A stretch of DNA of 64,000 bases from Rhea pennata (lineage: Eukaryota > Chordata > Aves > Rheiformes > Rheidae). Shown piece by piece: positions 25,081 through 34,700 of this stretch. Made by a program: the position numbers and the translations under genes. The stretch is taken from the NCBI RefSeq assembly GCF_028389875.1, contig NC_084702.1, forward strand, positions 64,701,582-64,765,581, given 5' to 3'. Position 1 is the first letter of the stretch; each line of letters begins with the position of its first letter. Under the pieces are notes generated by a model. That model was not told the origin of the DNA. It saw nothing but the letters and a program-made list of their open reading frames with translations, and did no database searches.

Positions 25081-25122
<42 letters not shown>

Positions 25123-25965
25123 GTCGTTTTAACCAATGACTATACACATCTCTGGGGGAGGGGACGGTTCTTGGACGGACACATTTCAAACACAATCCCG
25201 AGACGCTTTGTGGCAAAATAGAGGTATACCTTGTTGCAATGCTTTTATAAATTGGTTCTTAAAGAGGAATTCAAAAACCTATTTTTAATCACTTCAGACT
25301 CAATAGAGGATGGATCTCAACCAAACAAAAATCAAAACCCCGCTACAGTACATGCTATAAGAGACCCAGGAAACAACGCCTTGTTAAGAGTCAACCAAAA
25401 AAAACCCATTGCAAACCAATGCAGCTCCACCTTCCTGCAATGAATCTTTCAACAATGCGGGGCTAAATCGTCTCTTTCCAGATGATGGAAAAACTACTGG
25501 AGCTTCTTTTGGCAAGGCAATGACCAATACAGAAACAGCACCATTCGGATTAGGATGGACTAGATAGAAAGTCCTCTACCTTGGTTTCTCTCTAAGACGT
25601 ACAGTCAACTGAAAAGAATTTATTCACTTTTTTTTGAGATCCACGAGTACAAATCATCTACGTTTTGAAAACGTCTTTTCCATCCTCCTCTGATCATTGA
25701 ATAGCGTGGGTTTTTGTTTTTGTTTTATATTTATTCTAGTAAGATCCCATGATTGTCTTCACAGTGTTGCTACCATATTACCTTGTCACTTCAAACAAGA
25801 CTCCGTTCATTTCATGGAGCGGTTCTTTGCTAGGCTCGTTATAGGGCTGTTAAATAATTTTCCCCCTAAATTTCGGAGTCCCAGCGTGATCACTTTCCCA
25901 CTCTCTCCAACAGGGGTGAGGGTAAGGGCAGAAACAACAACAACAGAAATCTGAATGAATGTTCC
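25035..25965 (-). other. ISL1: ISL1 3' UTR (end approximate)
   Basis: This follows the TGA stop on the minus strand. The sequence from about 25130 to 25965 is unique and moderately AT-rich, as expected of the long 3' UTR of ISL1. Minus-strand AATAAA signals occur at 25730-25735, 25619-25624 and 25051-25056. The last is followed by an A-rich stretch and is my preferred main end. A (CU)n tract (25060-25119) lies just before that signal in the mRNA. The real cleavage site needs transcript data. Confidence 0.5.
25060..25119 (+). repeat. (GA)n microsatellite in the 3' UTR region
   Basis: About 30 GA units with a few interruptions (AAG, GGGG). On the ISL1 mRNA this reads as (CU)n. It is flanked on the left by a T-rich (A-rich in mRNA) tract at 25012-25056. 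Confidence 0.9.
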
Positions 25966-26082
25966 TCATGCCTCAATAGGACTGGCTACCATGCTGTTGG
26001 GTGTATCTGGGAGCTGAGAGGACATTGATGCTACTTCACTTCCAGTAGAATTGGAACCAGGTCCTCCTTCTGAAAAATTAAC
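25966..26082 (-). CDS. ISL1: ISL1 coding exon 6 and stop
   Basis: The 117 nt encode residues 312-349, [20 protein letters not shown] through [10 protein letters not shown], and then TGA. The Ser/Thr/Pro-rich C-terminus matches the ISL1 family exactly as I know it. The acceptor is TTTGGCAG|GTTAAT, preceded by about 50 nt of nearly pure pyrimidine on the coding strand (26088-26136). Confidence 0.96.
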   Translation of the reverse strand, partial: VNFSEGGPGSNSTGSEVASMSSQLPDTPNSMVASPIEA

Positions 26083-28697
26083 CTGCCAAAAAAAAAAAGA
26101 AAAAGAAAAAGAAGAAGAAGAGGAAAAATAAGAAAAAGTATTGTTACAACTGTAACAATCAAAGAAAAGTAGCAGGCAAGGCAAAGAAGATTGCAAAAAT
26201 AAATACACAGGCATGCAGCTGAATGGCCTGATGCATCTCAACAGGAGGCTGTGTGACTGTTTGTTGCTTTATTTAGTTTCCCCACTGACTTCATTGGAAT
26301 CTTCCTTAGGCCTTCAGTCAAATAACTGAAGAAAGCAGATTAGGGGGGAAAAGGTAGAAAAATCAAGTAAATAATCAAACAAACATTTTAAGGAGGCCTC
26401 TTCCATGTCTTGCAACAGTGGCAATCCCAACAGGATGTTCTAGACAGTTATTTAGAAGCTCATGTGTTTTCTGACATGAGACTGCAAGGTTACTTTTTCC
26501 CCTTTTTGTGCACATAAAACACTAAACCTGAGGAGAGATACCTTCCTTTAAACAAACCATCCTTTCAGTCCAAATGTACTTTGGAAGGAGTGGCATCTCT
26601 TTCTAATGAGAGTCAGTTGAATAAAAAAAGGTGATGCTTTTCCATCCTACCATGCCCCACAGCTCCCATTAGTCTGGGCTCAGCCTTGAGAAGAGAGATC
26701 TGAAGGGGGAAGCCTGGCTAATCCACACGCAATTCCTTGGCACCTATTTAGTTGGTAGATCCCGTGATTAAGGCCCTTTCCAGATTAGAGACGTGCAAAC
26801 AGCACCTTGAATAGTTGCTGAGCTATCTGTTCTGTCCACAGTTCTTTAACTATTTGTCTATATGAGGTCCCAAATATGTCCATATCCATCTGTCTATCCA
26901 TATGCATGTGTGTATTTGGGATATCCACCTTCAATTCTGCTTTTAAACCTACTCTTTAGAAAACACTGCATCAAAGCTTTTAGTCTCCTGGTTTGTTAAG
27001 GCACAATAAGTAAGGCAGCCAAAGGAGATCAGTTTTTTCTCGAGTCCGCCTGACAGCTTGATTAAAGCAGGAAAAACAGTGGCTGCTCTAGAGGAAAGAT
27101 GCTACAAGCAGTCCTGCTGCTGTGCTCCAGAGCATGTGAGTGAGCACGGTGTGCTGGGGGGGGGGGGGGGGGAGCACTCTGCAGCCTACAGCTGGGAGGT
27201 GGGGAGGAGAATCCTGGAAAAGAGTGGGATACTAAGCTGAAATGGTCTGAAAACATTTTTTGATAGAGCTACAAAACTTTACTTTGTATCAATTCATGTT
27301 GATGAAAAACACCCAACCGATCAAAAAATGATCTATATATTAATGTTGCATCATTAGTTATTATTTTGAATCACTGAAAAACCATACACAACGTACCTTA
27401 TTATTTTAAAGATCTGGTTTTAACACACTTAGGCCAGGAAATTGAGTTAAGGTTGAACTTCTGTCCTTAATTCACCTTGTTGGGCCTAAGTATTGCAGAT
27501 GATATGGTCCCATATGAGCTGCCAAATGACGTAGGCATAAGGAAGTGAGTTAAGAACAGAATTTATTCTAAAATGTCTGCTTTCTTTTGGCTTAAGGCAG
27601 TTCATCATATTGTTTGGCTTTTGCATGTGACTACACACTAACAATTCCCTTTCTGAAGCACAACATATATATGTCAGTTTTATATTTATGTATATATAGT
27701 CTACATATATATACATATATGTGTGTATATATCTGTATCTATATCTACACAATGTTATATCCAGAGGTACATGCGTAAAACAAGGATTTCAACGATTTAA
27801 TTAAACTATTCATGTTTGTGTGAGAAGACAAGGACACAGGTTACAGGACACAGGTTGACATTGCAATCACATATTTAAAAATCTATCCTATATTTTAAAG
27901 CTGTAATTGTCGGATGGGGTCGAATTTTAGAAATGCTTTCGTGAATATATATAAAATTAAAAGATCCATGACAAATGTTTTTATTCTCTGGATAGAGATG
28001 CTTTCAGTTTTCAGGAGCTGAATTCGTTTCAGACTTGGGTCGGGCCTTATCCAGATTCCACTTAAATCAACAAGAACTCTGCTGTTGACTGCGGTAGGTT
28101 TTGTATCGAGCCATACTAAATCTGTTGAATTCGCTGCATTTACATTGTCGTAATGCCCACCTCGTACTCTCAGGAAAACTCGGCTAGTCTGAATTGCTTC
28201 ATCTCTCTGAGGGCATCCGTCAGCTTTAGAGAATCCCCAATGGCTCTGCCCCCGGGTAGACACTGGCCTATTCAGGCTGGGAACTGACACTTACTAGTTG
28301 CTGAAAAGCAGGTTGATCTATGTCACTCTGCAATGCGAAGTCACTCAGTACTTTCCAAGGCGGCTGGTAACTCTGCACCTCCACTGGGTTCGCCTGTAAA
28401 CCACCATCATGTCTCTCAGGACTAGCAGCCACCATCGGAGTTCCTGTCATCCCTTGGATATTCTGTAAACAGCCCAGCAAAAGATGTTAATGAGCTTGGT
28501 TAACTTTATTGTATATAAGCACTGAGTCAATAAACTGCTTTCTATCTTATCTATACAGTCACTTGTATTTGCTTTGTTAATCTGCTGTGAATGTCTTACT
28601 CTTTTCTGTTCTAGGTCAGCCTGTTTCTACCCGCTGCATTTATCACTGTGGAAGTTTACTTTTTTTCCCTTTAATCCTCGTATTTTTCTCAAGGCAT

Positions 28698-28728
<31 letters not shown>

Positions 28729-31700
28729 AAGAAAAGGGGGGGGGGTGAAAGAGACTTCTTAAGCATGAGCACTCTATCTTGGCTGCCGGCGCACGGCTCG
28801 GCACAAGAAATGGTTAATCATGCCGCCTCTTTATCTTGCATCCAGGCTGGTTTTGTTCTGCGTGACCTTAACTGGATCATATATCCACTGTACGGTAAAC
28901 CTGGGGTACGTTAGTACCGCTCTCTTTCAAAAAAGAAAAACATACGGAAAAAAGAAAACCTCAGCCCTCCCAGTATGCCCTGTGGTACGGCCACTGTGTA
29001 CAAAATAACTCCAAGCCTCGACGAATATATTGTTCAGGCGAGTTAATAACATCATGTTTTATTGCATTCCAACAGGGTAAAATGAAACTCCTTAAATTCC
29101 ACTTAACTAGGCAGCCTTATGAATTAATAGTCATTCCCAGGTCAGTCAATATACAGAGGGAGAATAACAGACTCTTCAAGTGGGCTAAAAACAACAGAAA
29201 AAAAAAAGTTGTTTTAAAATGGAGACAGCCAGGTTGTTATGCTGAATCCAGTGCTCTCTGCTTATTTGTGCCACGCGCGAATACTCACGACAAGAATTCA
29301 ATATTTCTAGGCGACAACTATACATAAATAATCTCTACGCACGATGATAAATCCAAACCTTTCTATCGCATTCCTCTTTTTCTACAGTACGTGCACTGAC
29401 AGACACACAGATACAGATTACAGGATATAAAGCGCTAAGAAAAAACATCAGATTTCACGTTTACTCCTGGGTTTTATTTCTGGGTTTACTCCTGTGTAAA
29501 ACCATTGAAGAGAGCGAATGCGTCTTTTTCCCCTCAAGGAGTCCTTTGCATTTGCAGTATAAATATTACACAAGGCTAGGCTTATTACATCCCCAAAGCT
29601 CTGCAGGGCACAATGCATGCTGCAGAGAAGTTAGTCTAATCCACACCGACTCCTCAGCCCCACAAAAAGACGTGTTCGCTTGAGCCGCCTATATCGGCTT
29701 TTCGCTGTGGTCTGCTTTAATTGCACCGATAACAGAACAAACAGATAATATTTAAGCTGTATTATGTTGTTTGTTTTAGCGGAGCTCCCACAAAATCAAA
29801 AGCGTCAAACCTGCCCCCAAAGGTAGGCCAGGCTGGACTTAGCCTACGCGTTTCTCCTTCGGGAAGGAAGGCTGCGTACGGGTCAGAGGCTGAAGCCACT
29901 TACAGTTTTGTCATTGGGTTGCTGTTGCTGAAGTTGCTTCATCATAATGCTCCTTTTTTTGTCCTTGCATCGCTTGTTTTGAAACCAAACCCTGATGACC
30001 CTCGGGCTGAGGCCAGTCATTTCTACCAGTTGCTCTTTCATGAGCGCGTCAGGTCTGGGGTTGGCAGCGTAGCAGGTCCTCAAGGTGTGAAGCTGTTTTT
30101 CATTAAGGACAGTCCGGACTCGGGTGGTCTTCTCGGGCTGCTTGTGGACGTGGGGTCGCAGAGCTGGCTGTCTGGCAGAGATAGGTTCTGCTGTAAGGGA
30201 AGGGCAAGAAAGGAACAGGATCCCCATAAGAAGAAGGCAGGGAGTCTGCAGAGGCTCTGGATTTAAGCGGGTGGTAAAGAGGAGGCAGTTGGGGGGGGGG
30301 ATGATGAACCCTCTTGCAAAGGCTATCAAGCAGTCAGCTCCATCGGAGCTCCTGCAGCCTCCTCTTCTTTATGCGCCAGTGGAGTGACAGGGCTGACATT
30401 TCTGACTTCAGAGATAATTAATTTACAAAAACAAACCACCCCCCAAAAGAAAACCCTTAATGACAGAAGCTTGAACCTGTATGAGCTTTGACAGGGGAGG
30501 GAGAGATCACTGAAGTGTGCATGCGCTAGGAAAAGAGGGGGAGGAATTTGTGTACTTATTTCATGACAAATCACCAAAAAAGATTTTTGGCCGGAAAATT
30601 AATAAAAAGAATACTTTTAAAATTAATCTTAATTCGAGTCTGTTTCCTGCATGCTGCATCTAATTCAGTTTTGCTAGAGGCTACAATAACGTGCAACAGC
30701 TTCCAGCAGTTTGATGCTTTCAAATCAAATCAAAAAAAAAAAAAAAAAAAAAAAAAAAAGCCAGAAAGACCCAATTCACAACCCGTGATCGTGGTAGAAA
30801 ATCTCGTGAGACATCCATATCCGAGATCTCGGGAGGCAGAGGTCTATTTTAGAAAGCGAAGGTGCCAGGTGAATGTGTGTCAACTTTTGATGAACGCTTA
30901 AAAAATATGAATGTTTAGCCAATTTTTTAAAGGGGAAGCAAGCCTAGCAACTCATGGAAATCCTCAAGCAATGCAAATCAACGGGCAATGTCACATCAAG
31001 AGCTAAATATATTCGTGTGATTCTGCTGTTCTTCAGTGTATTAGGGAGCTATAGCTATCTAGATGTAATTTGACCCAGTCAAGGGAAAAATAAAAACACT
31101 GTTTTTTTTTCCTTAAAGCTTGACTGACTAATATTCAAAGGTGTTCAGTTTTGTACAGATGGGTCTCGACTTCTCTAATAATAAGTTTTATGAAGACAAT
31201 AAGAATACTTCAGATATTAGAAGTGTTGTACCTGCAGACACATATGCCTTTCTGAGACGTGCACAAACACGCTGCTGGGAGCATGCACAATCTCTCTAAA
31301 ATTCTGTACCGATCAACTACGTGATTTTTTGCTGTACAAAGATACGCTACTTGAAAGTAGCTCAGAAGCGATAAACGTGCCCGTTTAAACATGGCTGTGT
31401 TTGTAAATAACTTTTCTAGTTACAGTTACTTGCACAGCAATATTCGCTGCCATCCTTGTTTTGTCTAAGCTTATCTGCCTGTGAGAAACGTGCTTTTCCC
31501 TAAAGCTAAACCTCTCTGAGCATCTAACGAACATGTCGAGAACTAAAAGTGTAAGTAGACTTATAAGGTGGGTCGAGTTTGAAGTAACAATGCTGAGTTT
31601 TAAGAAGCAATTCTCATCAAATCACACAATACGTTTCAAGAAGGCAGAGTCGCTTTAAAAGGCAATTACTGAAGATTAGCTTGTTGACAGTTTTAAATTA

Positions 31701-34700
31701 CAGCCTGAGTGCTCGCCTGTAGTTATGAAGTCTATCTCTTTTCGGACTCCGCTTCCACCAGTGCTTAAAACAGCTTTTCCACACGCTCCGCGGAGCTGAA
31801 TGACAACGGATCTGGCTTCCAGCCCTCCCGGGTTCCGAGGGGGAAACTGAGGCACCCTGCGCCCTGCTGGGGGGGGGGGCACGCGGGTCTCGGCAGGACC
31901 CCGCGGCGCCGGCCAGCGCCGTGCGCCCAGCTCAGCCGCGGCGTGGGATGCGCGCACCCGCGCAGGGGCCGCCGCGGGGCGCCGGGGCCGGCTCCGTCCG
32001 GGCACACGGGCGCTGCCGCAGGCAGAGCCGGCGCGGGCGGAGGTGCCCGCGCCGATGGGGCTGCCCGCAAGGCACCGCACCGCACCGCGCCGCGCCGGGC
32101 AGCGCAGGGCCCCGCGGCGGGACCGGGGCCAGGCGGGCCGGGGCAGTACCTGCCATCTGCAGCGGTCTGGCGGGGTGCAGGGGGCTGAGGGGGTCCCCCG
32201 CGCCCAGGCTGGCCCTCTCCACCACGTCGTGGTCCGCCCGGCAGAAGAGGCCGTCCTCCCGCAGCGCGAATTCATCGCCGGGGATGAGCTGGCGGCTGCA
32301 GGCCACGCAGCGGAAGCACTCGATGTGGTACACCTTGGAGCGGGCGCGCATCACGAAGTCATTCTTGCTGAAGCCGATGCTGCACTTGGCGCACTTGATG
32401 CCGTATAACCTGAGCAGGGCCCGGCCCAGAGAGCAGAAGAAGGGAGGGAAGGAGGGAGAGCACGGGAGGGGGAAGGGGAGGGCGAGGGAGGGGGCGGGAG
32501 GGGGGGAGAAAGAAAGAAAGGGGAAAAACGAAAGAGAGAGGTTTTCACTCCCACTCATGGGCAGCCCCGTGGCCCCACTTAGACGCGCCACACGCAGCTC
32601 ACTAGTTAAACAAGCCTTTAAAATACAGAAGCCAGGAGGGGAAGGGAATAAAACGAATGCAGTTACTGCCAGTGCCCAGATCCCCCTGCCGTGAAGGGCA
32701 GCGGGGATCCGGACACCCCGGGGAGCAGAGACGGGGAAGGAAGGGAGCGGCGGGAGTGGAAGGAGAAAGAGAGGAGGAGAAACACAAAACCCGAAAGTCC
32801 CCTTTTCCTCTCACCCCAGAGCCCAGGTTGCCCAAGGCGAGGGGACATCCCTGCCCTCTCTCTGCCTTCGGCACGGCGGACGGTCCCGACCTAGCCTAGC
32901 CCAGAACTGAACCAAACCGCCCGGGTACAATGGGGAAAGGCAAGAGCTGACAGACCATGACATTGCTTTCCCTCACACAGATATGCTAGCCTCGCGAAAT
33001 GCTGTTGTTTCTGTGCGGAGCGCGCTCAGGACTTGTGCCGCTGCAGGCACGCTCGCGGTCCCGGCCGCTCTCTCCCCAGGGCGCAGCAGAGGTGGCTCTG
33101 CTAGGGACCACGACTCTTCCCATCACCCTTTTTCCACTATGTTTTTTTCTATATGCAAATAAAGGCGCGCACACACACACATACACACGTATACATATAT
33201 GCACACTCACATTTATACTAGTGTAACTCGCCTTCCCCCGCCCCCTTGCTAAAATGCATTTTCAGCGCTTTGGCTTTACCAACCTTCTCATAATTCAACC
33301 TTCCAACTCCTTCTCCCTTCCTGCTGCACGCTCCCACCTTGAACCGAGAGCTCAAGCCTTCCGGCACGAATGAAAGGGAAACTTCTCCTTGAAAACTCTA
33401 CATAGCAAATAAGGGGTTTCTGGGGTTACACGCTGGAGTGTGTGTTGGGATGGGGGGGGGGCGGACAGTTCACCCATCAGTAGAGGAACACCAGAAAATG
33501 CTCCAGTTCGCTTTCCTAGAGCTGCACAGCCTCGGCTTCCACCGAATATTCCTCAGCCAACTTCCTTGATATTAAGTGAAATTAACATCATTCCACAAGT
33601 AAACGTATATACACACATACAAACACACACACACACGCAGGCAGCCCACACAACCCCCAAAAGCTGCTCTTAAAATTGAACTAATATTCATATACACCGC
33701 TCTCCACTTTATTAGTGAAGATACAGTGTGAGATATATACTTGTGGGTACGGATGTTTATTTAGGCGCATATTTAGAGCTTTTGTCTATAGAGCAGCACT
33801 CAGCATATGTTCAGACATACCAACTTCCAAATTATAACGTTCTGTGGAAAAAAAAAAAAGACGGCTAAACCGCAAAAGAATAGAGTCATCGCCAAGCCTA
33901 TGAATTAATAGGTACAAAAATTGGGAGTGGGAATTACCCACGTCTGACAATTATATATTAGGTCAGAGTCTCATTCAAAGTGGACTTGCACATAGTATAT
34001 CTCTTGCTTTAAATATTGTAGCAAACAAAACTTATTGTGCAGAAACTTTAGAAGTTGTGAGTTTTTTGTTTGAATAACGTGTGCTTAATTCTTGCAAGAG
34101 GTAGTTTCTGTCCCAAACTGTTCCTTTCTTTCGAAATTAGTGAAAGGACGACATTTAAGTACCACTCCAAAGTGCACTTAAAAAGTAATGCAAAAAGAGA
34201 GTGGGTTGTTTTTCATCATAATAAAGCTTTGGGAATAATCTCACAATATAGCTTAATGGAAAGATCTGCTTGTGAATTGTGCAATGGAGAAGAACAGATT
34301 TTCTTTATTTCTAGCCAGAATTACAATGAAATTAGAAAGGTGCTTTAGGTGGGAAATATTTGCTCCTGAAACTTTCTGTAAACAAAGTAGTGCCCACACC
34401 TCAATGCAAAGTTCTGGTTTGGCAAACCCAGTAGACGATACTAAAACCGATCACCATGACCCGGGAGTACAAATAATAAACACACTCGAAATTCCTGCTT
34501 TGGTTTCTCTATAGTGTCAGGATTGGCAACTCTCACATTTTATCAGTTACCAGATTTTAATGTGAGGAAGGAAGCGGTTCCATTATCTAAATATACCCAA
34601 TTGTTCGCGAACAGATGATGGGCAATTTGATCTGCTCTGTCTAATTCATCAGTACAGATAAGATAAGAAAGAAAAGGCAGTCAGATATCACCAAAGGGGT

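Larger units (their letters stand above)
26083..28294 (-). other. ISL1: ISL1 intron 5
   Basis: 2,212 bp, GT-AG. It contains a 17-base G run (27156-27172), a TA-rich microsatellite (27661-27745), a 14-bp tandem echo AGGACACAGGTT near 27829-27857 and a long pyrimidine tract just before exon 6. No additional exon seen. Confidence 0.85.

Noticed and set aside
31921..32694. 257-codon open frame on + opposite ISL1 exon 3
   Set aside because: Antisense shadow of exon 3 and its CpG island, with no recognisable domain.
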